DNA from: Vibrio fluvialis
GTDB taxonomy: Bacteria > Pseudomonadota > Gammaproteobacteria > Enterobacterales > Vibrionaceae
Assembly: GCF_900460245.1 (NCBI RefSeq)
Contig: NZ_UHIP01000001.1
Location: 868,001-932,000 of the forward strand
Direction: 5' to 3'
DNA: 64,000 nucleotides
The notes under the pieces are model-generated. The model saw only the letters and a list, made by a program, of their open reading frames with translations. It did not search any database and had not been told where the DNA came from. Positions within the stretch are counted from its first letter, which is position 1; the number at the start of each line of letters is the position of its first letter. Positions 17,051 to 26,929 of this stretch are shown here, one piece after another. A program made the translations under genes and the position numbers.

Positions 17051-18265
17051 TTATTGACTGTAGGTGCTGAGGAATCGTTCAAAGCGGCTGATGGCGATTT
17101 CCAGATCTTCTACGTGTGGCAGGGTCACAATGCGGAAGTGGTCTGGTTTCGGCCAGTTGAAGCCACTGCCTTGAACCAGCAGCACTTTTTCCTGAACCAG
17201 GAAGTCGAACACCATCTTCTGGTCATCTTTAATGCTGTATTTCTTGGTATCAATTTTCGGGAACAGATACATCGCGCCTTTTGGCTTCACGCATGATACA
17301 CCCGGAATCTGGTTAATCATTTCCCATGCACGGTCACGTTGCTCGAGCAGACGACCGCCCGGCAGGATCAGTTCATTAATACTCTGGTAGCCGCCCAGCG
17401 CTGTCTGGATGGCATGTTGCATCGGCACGTTGGCACACAGACGCATAGAGGCCAGAATATCCAGACCAGCGATGTAACCTTGCGCCTGATGTTTAGGACC
17501 AGTCAGGAACATCCAGCCGCCACGGAAACCGCACACGCGGTAGGCTTTCGACAAGCCGTTAAACGTCATCACCAATACATCTTCGGTCAGGGTCGCGACT
17601 GAAATATGTGTTGCACCGTCGTACAACACTTTGTCGTAGATTTCATCGGCGAAAATGATCAGCTTGTGCTGACGCGCTACTTCAATCACTTCCAGCAGAA
17701 AATCACGGCTGTACACTGCACCTGTCGGGTTGTTCGGGTTAATCAGTACGATGCCGCGGGTTTTCGGGGTGATCTTTTTCTTGATGTCATCAATGTCCGG
17801 ATACCAGTCCGCTTGCTCGTCACACAGGTAGTGCACGGCTTTACCGCCTGACAGTGCAACGGCTGCTGTCCACAGTGGGTAGTCCGGAGCCGGAACCAGC
17901 ATTTCATCGCCATTGTTCAGCAGGGCTTGCATCGCCATCACGATCAGTTCAGACACGCCGTTACCCACGTACACGTCTTCCACATCCAGAGAGCGGATGC
18001 CTTTTTTCTGATAGTGCTGAACGACAGCTTTACGTGCCGAGTAGATACCTTTGGAATCACAATAACCTTGTGATGTTGGCAGGTTACGGATCACGTCGAC
18101 CAGAATTTCGTCCGGGGCGTCGAAACCAAATGGGGCCGGGTTGCCGATATTGAGCTTTAGTATTTTATGCCCTTCTTCTTCCATGCGTTTAGCATGTTTA
18201 AGTACTGGTCCTCTAATGTCGTAGCAGACATTATCGAGTTTTGACGACATCCCGATATTTTGCAT
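17051..18265 (-). CDS. alaA: AlaA, alanine/pyruvate aminotransferase
   Basis: AlaA is a PLP-dependent class I aminotransferase that makes L-alanine from pyruvate with glutamate as amino donor. The 404-residue protein is nearly collinear with E. coli AlaA: SSKLDNVCYDIRGPVL at the N terminus, NPNNPTGAVYS, ADEIYDKVLYD, and the PLP lysine in NGLSKAYRVCGFRGGW. The start ATG at 18265 (MQNIGMSSKLD) is followed by a second candidate five codons later. It is divergent from menF across ~225 bases. In E. coli alaA lies beside yfbR, as here. Confidence 0.95.
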   Translation of the reverse strand: MQNIGMSSKLDNVCYDIRGPVLKHAKRMEEEGHKILKLNIGNPAPFGFDAPDEILVDVIRNLPTSQGYCDSKGIYSARKAVVQHYQKKGIRSLDVEDVYVGNGVSELIVMAMQALLNNGDEMLVPAPDYPLWTAAVALSGGKAVHYLCDEQADWYPDIDDIKKKITPKTRGIVLINPNNPTGAVYSRDFLLEVIEVARQHKLIIFADEIYDKVLYDGATHISVATLTEDVLVMTFNGLSKAYRVCGFRGGWMFLTGPKHQAQGYIAGLDILASMRLCANVPMQHAIQTALGGYQSINELILPGGRLLEQRDRAWEMINQIPGVSCVKPKGAMYLFPKIDTKKYSIKDDQKMVFDFLVQEKVLLVQGSGFNWPKPDHFRIVTLPHVEDLEIAISRFERFLSTYSQ

Positions 18266-18368
18266 TGCGTTACCCCAGGAAATAATTGAATTTCTTTATT
18301 AAAGTACAACAGATTGCCTTTTTTTAGAATATAAATCTAGTGATGAAAGGGTTTATAGGGAGGAAAAA

Positions 18369-18419
18369 ATGAGGTCCCCTGATGGTGGTCAGGAAAAGCA
18401 CGCAAAAGATGGGGTATAA
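18369..18419 (+). CDS. Possible 16-residue leader peptide upstream of menF
   Basis: A GGGAGG sequence lies five bases before an ATG that opens a 16-codon frame (MRSPDGGQEKHAKDGV) ending in TAA at 18417. The ribosome-binding site is better than that of menF itself. The peptide has no run of one amino acid, so classical attenuation is not obvious. The evidence is only the strong translation signal. Confidence 0.3.
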   Translation: MRSPDGGQEKHAKDGV

Positions 18420-18490
18420 CCTTGATTTACGTGGGTTCTCTCAATAGAGTAGCTACAGTTACATCGAATCTCAGTTTAGTCGAGGTCGCT

Positions 18491-19798
18491 TTGTCGAACT
18501 TTCATCAAGCCATTGCTCGGTTGATAGAGCAAATTAACGACGCGAGGGATAACGACGTTCGTTTCACCCAAGAGTTGGCAGAGAAGCCACCATTCGCGTT
18601 CATCGATTGGCTTGAAGCCCAACCGGTTTTCCCGAAATTCTATTGGCAGTCCCGTGATACCCGTGAAGAGGTGGTCGCATTGGGGCAGCTTTACACATTC
18701 TCCGATCCTGCGCCGGCGTACACCATTTTGGGTGACGATCAACGCGTGTGGGGCGGGCGTTCATTTGATGGTCAGACAGACAAAAACCGTCGCTGCATGT
18801 CGTCGTTTTTCTTTCTGCCACAGGTGGAGCTTATCCGTTTTGACACGACATGGAAGCTCGCAGCCAACGTCAGTCACGAACGCCACCGTACGCTCGCCAC
18901 GCTGAATAAGCTGCTGACGGACGTAGCGCCACTGCGCGTAATGAACTGTGAGGTGACCAACGTGCAGCATGTCCCGACCGAATCAGGTTGGGCGACGCTG
19001 GTGGAACAGGTATTGGATGGCATTGAGCACAACGACTTTAAGAAAGTGGTGTTGGCGCGTCAGACAAAGTTGTCGCTCGATCGCCCGATCAGCGCCGCGC
19101 AACTGCTCAAAGCCAGCTACGAACAGAATCACCACAGTTTTCACTTTCTGTTGGCGCTGGATACCAAACACAGCTTTATGGGCTCCACGCCGGAGCGGCT
19201 TTATTTTCGTCAAGGGCAAGAGCTACAAACGGAAGCGCTGGCGGGCACCATCGGTCGTGGTCACAATGCGACGCAGGATATGGAACTGGCAAACTGGCTG
19301 ACTCAGGACAGTAAAAACCTCAACGAAAACCAGTATGTGGTGGACGACATTGTTGAGCGTTTAACGCCTTACTCAGAGGCGGTAACGGTGGAGCAGGAGG
19401 CGCATTTGGTTCGCCTGCGCAAAGTGCAGCATCTGAAACGCCGTATTCATGCGCAGCTTGCAACAGGCATCAATGGCGTGCAGCTGTTGAGTGCACTTCA
19501 GCCGACCGCGGCGGTGGCGGGTTTGCCACGCAAAGCAGCATTCGATTTTATCACTCAGCACGAGCCGTTCGCTCGTGGCTGGTATGCAGGTTCTATGGGT
19601 TATTTCAGTCATCAACAAGCGGAATTCTGCGTTGCGATTCGCAGCGCCTTAGTGCTGGAAAAAGAAGTCCAGCTGTTTGCCGGTGCCGGCATTGTACCGG
19701 GCTCGGTGGCCGAGCATGAATGGCAGGAGCTGGACAAGAAAATGTCGACACTGCTGAGTCTCATCACTGACCGCCTGCCGTTGGGCGTGGCCTCATGA
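18491..19798 (+). CDS. menF: MenF, isochorismate synthase
   Basis: MenF converts chorismate to isochorismate, the first committed step of menaquinone synthesis. The C-terminal chorismate-binding domain is clear: GSTPERLYFRQGQELQTEALAGT, the conserved LKRRIHAQL, and AGAGIVPGS near the end. I chose a TTG at 18491 (435 residues). GAGG lies 6 bases upstream, and the resulting N terminus (MSNFHQAIARLIEQI) aligns without gaps to E. coli MenF (MQSLTTALENLLRHL). The frame is open upstream to a TTG at 18422 without resemblance to the family. The stop overlaps the menD start as ATGA. Confidence 0.93.
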   Translation: MSNFHQAIARLIEQINDARDNDVRFTQELAEKPPFAFIDWLEAQPVFPKFYWQSRDTREEVVALGQLYTFSDPAPAYTILGDDQRVWGGRSFDGQTDKNRRCMSSFFFLPQVELIRFDTTWKLAANVSHERHRTLATLNKLLTDVAPLRVMNCEVTNVQHVPTESGWATLVEQVLDGIEHNDFKKVVLARQTKLSLDRPISAAQLLKASYEQNHHSFHFLLALDTKHSFMGSTPERLYFRQGQELQTEALAGTIGRGHNATQDMELANWLTQDSKNLNENQYVVDDIVERLTPYSEAVTVEQEAHLVRLRKVQHLKRRIHAQLATGINGVQLLSALQPTAAVAGLPRKAAFDFITQHEPFARGWYAGSMGYFSHQQAEFCVAIRSALVLEKEVQLFAGAGIVPGSVAEHEWQELDKKMSTLLSLITDRLPLGVAS

Positions 19799-21507
19799 GT
19801 CAGGATCAAGCGGTATTGAACCGCATCTGGTGTCAGACACTGCTGGAAGAGATGACCCGATTTGGCGTGAGCGAGGTGTGTATTGCACCGGGCTCGCGTT
19901 CAACGCCTTTAACGCTGGAAGCGGCAGCCAATCACAACCTGACGCTGCACACGCACTACGACGAACGCGGTCTGGGTTTTATGGCGCTCGGTATGGCGAA
20001 GGCGAGCGGCAAACCGGTGGCGGTGATCGTGACCTCGGGCACCGCGGTTGCCAACTTACTGCCGGCGATTGCTGAATCGCGCCTGACGGGCGAGAAACTC
20101 ATCGTTCTGACTGCTGACCGCCCGGTTGAACTGGTCGGTTGCGGCGCCAATCAGGCGATCAATCAAATTGGCATTTACTCTTCGCACGTGACGCAGGCGG
20201 TGAATCTGCCCAGCCCGAATGTGCGTTTGCCACTGAACTGGCTGCTGACTACGGTCGATGAGGCGCTCAGTCAACAAGCGCAGCATGGTGGCACGGTGCA
20301 GTTTAACTGTCCGTTCCCTGAACCGCTTTATTCGGCCAACGACGCCAGCCTGTATCAGGATTATCTGGTCAGTGTAAGCCACTGGCAGCAATCGAATCAG
20401 CCGTACAGTGAACGCCGATTCAGCGATGCGCACGCTTTTCCGGAAGACGCGCAAATGCTCAGCCGTAAAGGCTTGGTGATCGTCGGGTCCGTGCGTCTGG
20501 CTGAAGCCAAAGCCGCGCAGCAGTTTGCAGAGAAGCTCGGCTGGCCGCTACTGTGTGACCCGCAATCGGGCATCAGCAGTGAGTGGGCACATTTTGATTT
20601 GTGGCTGCAAAACAGCGCCGCGAAAGCCTTATTGGATGAGTGTGAACAGGTAGTGCAGTTTGGTTCGCGCATTGTTTCAAAGCGCCTCAATCACTGGCTG
20701 GAACAACATGTGCGCCGCAGCAATGCGCATTACTGTTATGTTTCGCCAGCGCCGGATCGCAACAATCAGTCGCATCTGCCCCAGCAGCATTGGGTGTGCG
20801 ATATTCCCGACTGGATTGAAACCAAACTGAGTAAGTGGAGCGCGCTCAGCGCCACTCATGCAGGCTGGGCGGATGAACTCAAACGCTACGCTGATAGCAC
20901 CGCGGAACTCGCCAAACTGCATTTAAGCAATGAACCGATGACGGAAATCGCTCTGGCGCTCGATCTGACTGAGCGTGCGCGTCACGCCGCACTGTTTGTC
21001 GGTAACAGTTTGATTGTGCGTCTGGTCGATATGTTCAGCGCGGTCGACGGGCGGGAAGTGTTTTCCAACCGCGGCGCGTCCGGTATTGATGGCCTGGTGG
21101 CCACCGCGGCCGGCGTGCAACGTGCCATTAACCAGCCAATGCTGATGCTGATGGGCGATACTTCACTTCTGTATGACATGAGCTCACTCGCATTGGTGCG
21201 CAGCACGCCGAAGCCGCTGGTGATTGTGGTCGCTAATAACGATGGCGGCGCCATTTTTGATCTGCTGCCTGTTCCGGCGCAGCAACGTGAAGCGCTGTAT
21301 CAGATGCCGCATGGCATGCAGTTCGAACACGCCGCAGCCCAGTTTGGGTTGGGTTACGCACGTCCGGAAACTTTGGCCGCCTATCAGAGCCTGGTGGATG
21401 ACCATCTCGCGCAGGGCAATGGAACTTTGTTGCTGGAGATCACCACGCCGCCTCAGCAAGCCGCGCAGCAAATCAAACAACTGATGCCGCAGATTCATGA
21501 TTTGTAG
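19795..21507 (+). CDS. menD: MenD, SEPHCHC synthase
   Basis: MenD is a thiamine-diphosphate enzyme that joins 2-oxoglutarate and isochorismate to form SEPHCHC in menaquinone synthesis. The 570-residue protein shows the N-terminal Pyr-domain residues ([16 protein letters not shown], with the catalytic Glu in [16 protein letters not shown]). Near residue 440 it shows the ThDP/Mg motif [13 protein letters not shown], ending [12 protein letters not shown]. It overlaps menF by 4 bases at its start and menH by 11 bases at its end, so the genes are tightly coupled. Confidence 0.96.
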   Translation: MSQDQAVLNRIWCQTLLEEMTRFGVSEVCIAPGSRSTPLTLEAAANHNLTLHTHYDERGLGFMALGMAKASGKPVAVIVTSGTAVANLLPAIAESRLTGEKLIVLTADRPVELVGCGANQAINQIGIYSSHVTQAVNLPSPNVRLPLNWLLTTVDEALSQQAQHGGTVQFNCPFPEPLYSANDASLYQDYLVSVSHWQQSNQPYSERRFSDAHAFPEDAQMLSRKGLVIVGSVRLAEAKAAQQFAEKLGWPLLCDPQSGISSEWAHFDLWLQNSAAKALLDECEQVVQFGSRIVSKRLNHWLEQHVRRSNAHYCYVSPAPDRNNQSHLPQQHWVCDIPDWIETKLSKWSALSATHAGWADELKRYADSTAELAKLHLSNEPMTEIALALDLTERARHAALFVGNSLIVRLVDMFSAVDGREVFSNRGASGIDGLVATAAGVQRAINQPMLMLMGDTSLLYDMSSLALVRSTPKPLVIVVANNDGGAIFDLLPVPAQQREALYQMPHGMQFEHAAAQFGLGYARPETLAAYQSLVDDHLAQGNGTLLLEITTPPQQAAQQIKQLMPQIHDL

Positions 21508-22333
21508 CCGCGCGTCATTTTCTCACTTTTCATTACGTAAACAGCGTGCAGATGTGCCAGTGTTGGTGTTTCTGCACGGCTTACTCGGCAACGGCGACGA
21601 CTGGCAGTCAGTGTTGAATGCATTGCCTGATTGGGATTGGATTACGCTTGATCTGCCCGGACACGGCGATAGCCAAGAACAAACCTGTCACGATTTTGCC
21701 GACTGCTGCCAGCAAATCACCGCTGCCGTTCTTTCTCATGTTCCACCGCAAACTCCAGTCTGGCTGGTGGGCTATTCGCTGGGTGGCCGTCTCGCCATGA
21801 CTGGCGCAGCGAGCGGTGCATTTGCTGCGCTCAACGTGCAGGGATTCATCATCGAAGGTGGAAACTTTGGCCTACAATCGACAGTCGAACGAGAAGCACG
21901 CTGGCACAACGACAGCCACTGGGCAGCCCGTTTTCGCTCAGAGCCGATTGAACAGGTATTGAGCGATTGGTATCAGCAAGCGGTATTTAGTTCACTAAAC
22001 CATGAGCAAAGACAAACCTTAATCACAAAGCGAAGTGCTAATCTTGGGCACGCCGTGGCAAATATGCTGTTATCCACTTCTCTGGCCACACAGCCGTATT
22101 TGTTGCCAACCCTGAAGCAATTGCAGACCCCTGTCTGGTATGTGTGCGGTGCGAAGGATGAAAAATTTCGTCAGCTTGCTGAGCACAGCGGGCTGAACTA
22201 TCGTCAGGTCGAAGATGCCGGGCACAATGTTCACCATGAACAGCCCGCCGCCTTCGCCCGGATTATTCAAGATTTAATACACACGCTCAGTTTGGGGGCG
22301 GGTGACAACAACAATGGGAATCACCATGGCTAA
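21497..22333 (+). CDS. menH: MenH, SHCHC synthase (alpha/beta hydrolase)
   Basis: MenH eliminates pyruvate from SEPHCHC to give SHCHC. The 278-residue protein has an alpha/beta-hydrolase fold with the oxyanion segment [14 protein letters not shown], the nucleophile Ser in [11 protein letters not shown], an Asp in VCGAKDEKF, and the catalytic His in [12 protein letters not shown]. The ATG at 21497 lies inside the last codons of menD. The stop overlaps the menB start by eight bases. The start is the only ATG close to the conserved domain. Confidence 0.93.
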   Translation: MICSRASFSHFSLRKQRADVPVLVFLHGLLGNGDDWQSVLNALPDWDWITLDLPGHGDSQEQTCHDFADCCQQITAAVLSHVPPQTPVWLVGYSLGGRLAMTGAASGAFAALNVQGFIIEGGNFGLQSTVEREARWHNDSHWAARFRSEPIEQVLSDWYQQAVFSSLNHEQRQTLITKRSANLGHAVANMLLSTSLATQPYLLPTLKQLQTPVWYVCGAKDEKFRQLAEHSGLNYRQVEDAGHNVHHEQPAAFARIIQDLIHTLSLGAGDNNNGNHHG

Positions 22334-23192
22334 AACAGTAGGCATTTCAGAAGAAGAACTTTACGCTCCGGTCAACTGGCAAGACTGCGGCGGCAGTTAC
22401 GAAGATATTCACTATCACAAATCGGAAGATGGTATTGCGAAAATCACCATTGCGCGCCCGCAGGTTCGCAACGCTTTTCGTCCGCAGACCGTCAAAGAGA
22501 TGATCCATGCACTGGCAGATGCGCGCTACGACGAAGGCGTCGGCGTGATCATTCTGACCGGCCTCGGTGAAGATGCTTTCTGTTCTGGTGGTGACCAGAA
22601 AATTCGTGGCGATTACGGCGGTTACAAAGACGAAACCGGTACTCACCACCTTAACGTGCTCGACTTCCAACGCCAAATCCGTACGTGTCCGAAACCGGTC
22701 ATCGCCTCGGTTGCTGGCTGGGCGGTCGGCGGCGGCCACGTCCTGCATATGATGTGTGACCTGACGATTGCCGCAGAAAATGCGCAGTTTGGTCAGACGG
22801 GGCCTAAAGTTGGTTCGTTTGATGGCGGCTGGGGCGCTTCTTACATGGCGCGTATCGTTGGCCAGAAAAAAGCGCGTGAAATCTGGTTCCTGTGCCGTTT
22901 CTACGACGCGAAAGAAGCGTTGGATATGGGCCTAGTGAACACGGTGGTGCCACTAGAAGAGCTGGAAAAAGAGACTGTACGCTGGTGCCGTGAAGTGCTG
23001 CAACACAGCCCAATGGCGCTGCGCTGCCTGAAAGCGGCCTTGAACGCAGACTGTGATGGTCAGGCTGGCCTGCAAGAACTGGCGGGTAATGCCACTATGC
23101 TGTTCTACATGACTGACGAAGGTCAGGAAGGGCGTAACGCGTTCAACGAGAAACGCAGACCGGACTTCAACAAGTTCCCTCGTAACCCATAA
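22326..23192 (+). CDS. menB: MenB, 1,4-dihydroxy-2-naphthoyl-CoA synthase
   Basis: MenB is a crotonase-fold enzyme that closes the naphthoate ring of o-succinylbenzoyl-CoA. The 288-residue protein is nearly identical in pattern to E. coli Men[44 protein letters not shown] and the C terminus [16 protein letters not shown] chose the ATG at 22326 ([16 protein letters not shown]), preceded by GGGAA; the frame is open eight codons upstream. It overlaps the end of menH. A terminator-like hairpin follows at 23198, so menB may be expressed more than menC and menE. Confidence 0.97.
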   Translation: MAKTVGISEEELYAPVNWQDCGGSYEDIHYHKSEDGIAKITIARPQVRNAFRPQTVKEMIHALADARYDEGVGVIILTGLGEDAFCSGGDQKIRGDYGGYKDETGTHHLNVLDFQRQIRTCPKPVIASVAGWAVGGGHVLHMMCDLTIAAENAQFGQTGPKVGSFDGGWGASYMARIVGQKKAREIWFLCRFYDAKEALDMGLVNTVVPLEELEKETVRWCREVLQHSPMALRCLKAALNADCDGQAGLQELAGNATMLFYMTDEGQEGRNAFNEKRRPDFNKFPRNP

Positions 23193-23197
23193 TCATG

Positions 23198-23233
23198 AAG
23201 AGCGGCCCGGTTGTCTGGTGCCGCTCTTTGTTT
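23198..23233 (+). terminator. Hairpin terminator between menB and menC
   Basis: AAGAGCGGC (23198-23206) pairs perfectly with GCCGCTCTT (23220-23228) around a 13-base loop, followed by TTTGTTT. It lies inside the men gene series and may be a partial terminator. Confidence 0.7.
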
Positions 23234-23327
23234 AAAAGTATTCCGAGCCCAATCAATCCAAATTGACCACTAATGTGGTGACTTTGACCGGAAGGGCATT
23301 TCAGTAACAAGCAGAGTTAAGTTAGAT

Positions 23328-24323
23328 ATGCGCAGTGCAAAACTGTATCGCTACCGCTTGCCAATGGATAGCGGCGTCATTCTTCGTGATGAGAAGATGA
23401 CGGAACGTGAAGGCTTTATCGTTGAACTTCAGGAAAATGGCAATATTGGGCGTGGTGAAGTCGCGCCGCTAAAAGGTTTTAGTCTCGAATCGCTCGATGA
23501 AGCGGGGGCGCTGGCGAAAGAGCAGCTTGAGCTGTGGGTTCAAGGTCAGGCATTGGGCTACGATGCGCTGTTCCCATCGGTGGCTTTTGGCGTATCGATG
23601 GCGGAATTGGAGCTGGCGGGTGAATTGCCGGAGCAGGGCCAGTATCAGGCTGCTCCGCTGTGTACCGGCGACCCGGATGAACTGATCCCGCAACTTAACG
23701 CGATGCCGGGACAGAAAGTGGCGAAAGTCAAAGTCGGCCTGTATGAGCCGATTCGTGACGGCATGCTGGTCAATCTGTTCTTAGAATCGATGCCGGATCT
23801 TTACCTGCGTCTCGATGCCAATCGCGCCTGGAGCAAAGAGAAAGCCGCTAAGTTCGCGCAATATATCGCGCCGTCACTGCGCGGCCGAATCGCGTTTCTG
23901 GAAGAGCCGTGTCAGTCACCGAGTGACAGTCTGGCGTTTGCGATTGATACCGGCATTGCCATTGCGTGGGATGAAACCCTGCAACATGCGGTGCGCAGCC
24001 AAGAGTTCCGTTTGGAAGATTTGATTGGGGTGAAAACCATCGTCATCAAGCCGACCCTGATAGGCTCAGTGTCGCGCTGTCTGAAATTGATTGAGAAAGC
24101 CAAAGCGCTTGGCCTGCAAGCGATCATCAGCTCTAGTATTGAATCGAGCCTCGGTCTGACTCAACTGGCGCGTTTCTCACACTGGCAACTGCCGAATGAG
24201 ATTCCGGGTCTGGATACCATCGGTTTGTTTAAAGCGCAGCTGGAAACGCCGTGGCCGCAGTGTGAATTGCCGCTGCAAACCTTGAGCGAACACAGCCTGC
24301 TGTGGCAATCGGAGTCAGCATGA
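23328..24323 (+). CDS. menC: MenC, o-succinylbenzoate synthase
   Basis: MenC is an enolase-superfamily enzyme that dehydrates SHCHC to o-succinylbenzoate. The 331-residue protein shows the catalytic Lys pair in KVAKVKVGL and the metal ligands Asp in RLDANRAW, Glu in FLEEPCQ and Asp in IAWDETLQ. A further Lys follows in VIKPTLIG, and SSSIESSLG is in the usual C-terminal position. The ATG at 23328 follows a 135-base gap with a hairpin, so this gene may have its own promoter. The stop overlaps the menE start as ATGA. Confidence 0.95.
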   Translation: MRSAKLYRYRLPMDSGVILRDEKMTEREGFIVELQENGNIGRGEVAPLKGFSLESLDEAGALAKEQLELWVQGQALGYDALFPSVAFGVSMAELELAGELPEQGQYQAAPLCTGDPDELIPQLNAMPGQKVAKVKVGLYEPIRDGMLVNLFLESMPDLYLRLDANRAWSKEKAAKFAQYIAPSLRGRIAFLEEPCQSPSDSLAFAIDTGIAIAWDETLQHAVRSQEFRLEDLIGVKTIVIKPTLIGSVSRCLKLIEKAKALGLQAIISSSIESSLGLTQLARFSHWQLPNEIPGLDTIGLFKAQLETPWPQCELPLQTLSEHSLLWQSESA

Positions 24324-25711
24324 CCCCGTGGCAACACTGGCAGCAGCGCCACCCAGAGCGGGTGGCGCTTTGTCTTGAAGAGGGCACGCTCACTTGGCGT
24401 GAACTCAACCACCATGTGCAGCAATACGCCAATGCGATTGTCGAGAGTGGTCTTAAGCACTCCGATGTGCTGACGCTGGTGGGAAAAAATCATCCGCAAA
24501 CCCTGTTTTGGCTGCTGGGTGCAATGCAGCTTGGCGTGGTGTGCGCGCTGACCATGCCACAACCGGCGGCGCAGCTGCGCAGTAAATTGTCGGCGCTGTA
24601 TCGTGATGAGCAACGTGCCAATGTTTGGCTCGCGCCAAGCGCGGGGCTGACGTTGGATGAGTTGGGTGAGGTGAATGCGTTGTCACTGCCTTCCAGCCCG
24701 TCAACCCATGCCGAGAGTGCCTACCACAGGGATAATCTCGCGACGCTGATTTTTACCTCCGGTTCCACCGGCATACCCAAAGCGGTCGCGCATACTCATG
24801 CGCAGCATTTAGCTTCCGCACAGGGGCTACTGACCGAATTTAAATTTCAATCCGATGACACCTGGCTGCTCGCCTTGCCGCTCTATCATGTCTCGGGGCT
24901 GGCGATTATTTATCGCTGGCTGGCTGCGGGGGCGTGCCTCAAAATTGGTGGTGGCCAATTGGCGCAGGATATTGAAGGTGTCACGCACGCGTCGCTGGTG
25001 CCCACTCAACTGAAACGATTACTCGATAGCGGGCAGAGGCTGACGCTGACACACGTGTTGCTCGGTGGTAGCCATATCCCCCTGACGCTCGCGCAGCAAG
25101 CCGCCGCACTCGGCATTGAAACCTGGCTCGGCTATGGCATGACCGAGGCGGCATCAACGGTGACCGCCAAACAGGTCGATGGTCAAGCGGGCGCCGGGCA
25201 CGTTCTCGCGCATCGCGCGGTACGTGTTGAAGACCAGCGCATTTACATTGGCGGCGATACCCTTGCCAGCGGTTACTATCGTCAGGGTCTCTTACATCCG
25301 TTTATTGACGCTCAAGGCTGGTTTGACAGTAAAGATCTCGGTTACTTTGACCAGGACCAATTGGTGATCATTGGCCGTGCCGATAACCTGTTTATCTCCG
25401 GTGGCGAGAACATTCACTGTGAAGAGATTGAGAGTGTGCTCAATCGTCATCCGCATGTTCAGCTGGCGATGGTCGTGCCGGTCGAAGATGATGAGTTTGG
25501 CGCTCGTCCGGTGGCAGTGGTGCAAAGCAGCGCGCCGTTTAGCGATGAGCTAGGCAATGAATGGTGCGAAGGGCAACTGGAGAAGTTTAAGTGGCCGGTG
25601 GCGTATTTTGATATGCCCGATGCGCTGACGGAAAGCGGTATTAAAGTGTCGCGCCAGGCTCTCAAACAGTGGCTGGCGAACCATCAAACACGCTTTCGGG
25701 TTATGAGTTAG
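24320..25711 (+). CDS. menE: MenE, o-succinylbenzoate-CoA ligase
   Basis: MenE activates o-succinylbenzoate with ATP and CoA. The 463-residue protein belongs to the ANL adenylating family: the phosphate-binding loop is LIFTSGSTGIPKAVAHTH, with LGYGMTEAAS, the hinge region DLGYFDQDQLVIIGRADNLFISGGENI, and the C-terminal catalytic Lys in LTESGIKVSRQAL. I chose the ATG at 24320 (MTPWQHWQQRHPERV), with GGAG upstream and an ATGA overlap with menC; the frame is open to a GTG at 24302. It is the last men gene here. menA and menG are not in this window. Confidence 0.95.
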   Translation: MTPWQHWQQRHPERVALCLEEGTLTWRELNHHVQQYANAIVESGLKHSDVLTLVGKNHPQTLFWLLGAMQLGVVCALTMPQPAAQLRSKLSALYRDEQRANVWLAPSAGLTLDELGEVNALSLPSSPSTHAESAYHRDNLATLIFTSGSTGIPKAVAHTHAQHLASAQGLLTEFKFQSDDTWLLALPLYHVSGLAIIYRWLAAGACLKIGGGQLAQDIEGVTHASLVPTQLKRLLDSGQRLTLTHVLLGGSHIPLTLAQQAAALGIETWLGYGMTEAASTVTAKQVDGQAGAGHVLAHRAVRVEDQRIYIGGDTLASGYYRQGLLHPFIDAQGWFDSKDLGYFDQDQLVIIGRADNLFISGGENIHCEEIESVLNRHPHVQLAMVVPVEDDEFGARPVAVVQSSAPFSDELGNEWCEGQLEKFKWPVAYFDMPDALTESGIKVSRQALKQWLANHQTRFRVMS

Positions 25712-25752
25712 TCCAAAACAGAATTTTGCTTCTTATAACTGCTTGGCATAAT

Positions 25753-25780
25753 AGTCCTAAGATTTAAACCGCTTAGGACT
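25753..25780 (+). promoter_or_regulatory. Perfect inverted repeat covering the ribosome-binding site of the 59-residue membrane protein
   Basis: AGTCCTAAG (25753-25761) pairs with CTTAGGACT (25772-25780) around a 10-base loop. The right arm contains the AGGA ribosome-binding site of the small gene starting at 25785. It could be an RNA hairpin that hides this site or an operator; there is no T run, so it is not a standard terminator. Confidence 0.6.
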
Positions 25781-25784
25781 ATCG

Positions 25785-25964
25785 ATGATGAAGAAAGGAC
25801 TGCTTATTGCCACGATTGTGCTGCAACTTCTGCTTGCGCTGACGCTGACAGGTTGGCCGCGTAATGTTGCTGAGCTGAGTGCGTTTCTGCTGGTTATCGC
25901 GTTTGCCTGGAATGCTAAACAGCCTAGCGGGTCAGCAACCAACTCAGAGACGTCGTCGATATAA
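25785..25964 (+). CDS. Small membrane protein, 59 residues, two hydrophobic segments
   Basis: This is a short gene with ATGATG at 25785 and AGGA 7 bases upstream, ending in TAA at 25962-25964. The product has two hydrophobic helices, about residues 5-22 ([18 protein letters not shown]) and 33-43 ([11 protein letters not shown]). They are separated by a short turn ([10 protein letters not shown]), with a polar Ser/Thr-rich tail. A two-helix hairpin in the inner membrane is likely; the function is unknown. Its last 41 bases overlap the 3' end of the convergent yeiH-type gene. The good start signal and the uniform hydrophobic pattern argue for a real gene, but homologues are needed to confirm it. 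Confidence 0.6.
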   Translation: MMKKGLLIATIVLQLLLALTLTGWPRNVAELSAFLLVIAFAWNAKQPSGSATNSETSSI

Positions 25965-26847
25965 GTACCCACAATACCACCCCAAACAGCAGCGGCTTTG
26001 GACCGGACGCTTTCAGACGCGCCACCGAAATGCTGCAACCAATCAGAAACAGACACACCACCAATGCCTGCTTGGCGACGCTGAAGATCAACTGATACAG
26101 CGTATCAAACTGTGGCAGCGCATCGCTAAAACCAATTGCGGCACAATAAAACACAATGAAGTAGGGAATCGTGATTTTCTTGGAGTGGCTGCGAAACATC
26201 CATGCACTGACCAGCGCCACCGGCACTATCCATAATGCACGCGCCAGTTTGAGCGTGGTTGCGGTTTTCAGCGCTTCCTCACCGTAAGCCGAAGCCGCAC
26301 CCACCACCGATGAGGTATCGTGGATCGCAATCGCTGCCCAGGTACCGAAGGTATGTTGATCCAGATTGAGCGCATGGCCGATCAGCGGAAACAGAAACAG
26401 CGCCACCGAATTGAGCACAAACACCGTACCAAGAGCCAACGCGGTCTGATCGTCATCGGCATTGATGGCCGGAGCAACCGCAGCGATGGCGCTACCGCCG
26501 CAAATTGCAGTGCCGGATGCAATCAGGTGCCCGGCGGTGCGGTTGAGACCCATCGCTTTAGCGATCAACGTGCCGAAAATCAAAGTGCCGGTGATGGTTG
26601 CCAGAATCAAGCCGATACCCTGGCCCGTTACTGCCAGCGCTTCCTGTAGCGGAATGCCAAAACCTAAACCGACAATGGAATACGCCAACAACTTCTTGGT
26701 GATTTTGCCAATCGGTAACTGCGTTGGCACCCAACCTAATGTGGCGAGGAAAAAGCCCAGTACCAGTGCGGTCGGTGAAGAAATAAAAGGCGTCAGGCAA
26801 GCACCGAGAGCCAGAGCAAACGGAATGTGTTTGGCTTGAAAATTCAT
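25924..26847 (-). CDS. YeiH/UPF0324-family membrane transporter
   Basis: This is a 307-residue polytopic inner-membrane protein of the YeiH (UPF0324, putative sulfate exporter) family. About 8-10 hydrophobic segments are visible. The conserved family blocks are [27 protein letters not shown] and [20 protein letters not shown]. The transported substrate is not established by the sequence. Many homologues lie beside a LysR regulator, but none is adjacent here. The ATG at 26847 gives the typical N terminus with a hydrophobic first helix. Its 3' end overlaps a convergent small membrane protein gene. Confidence 0.85.
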   Translation of the reverse strand: MNFQAKHIPFALALGACLTPFISSPTALVLGFFLATLGWVPTQLPIGKITKKLLAYSIVGLGFGIPLQEALAVTGQGIGLILATITGTLIFGTLIAKAMGLNRTAGHLIASGTAICGGSAIAAVAPAINADDDQTALALGTVFVLNSVALFLFPLIGHALNLDQHTFGTWAAIAIHDTSSVVGAASAYGEEALKTATTLKLARALWIVPVALVSAWMFRSHSKKITIPYFIVFYCAAIGFSDALPQFDTLYQLIFSVAKQALVVCLFLIGCSISVARLKASGPKPLLFGVVLWVLISTTSLSWLLTR

Positions 26848-26929
26848 GATGTTGTGGCGGTTTGATCGTTATTCGGAGTCGGGGACAGTCATTGTAGCCT
26901 AAGGTGTGAGGTCAGAAAGTCTTAATGTT

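Noticed and set aside
25753..25780. Terminator for the men operon
   Set aside because: The hairpin has no T run on the plus strand and overlaps a ribosome-binding site, so a regulatory role is more likely.
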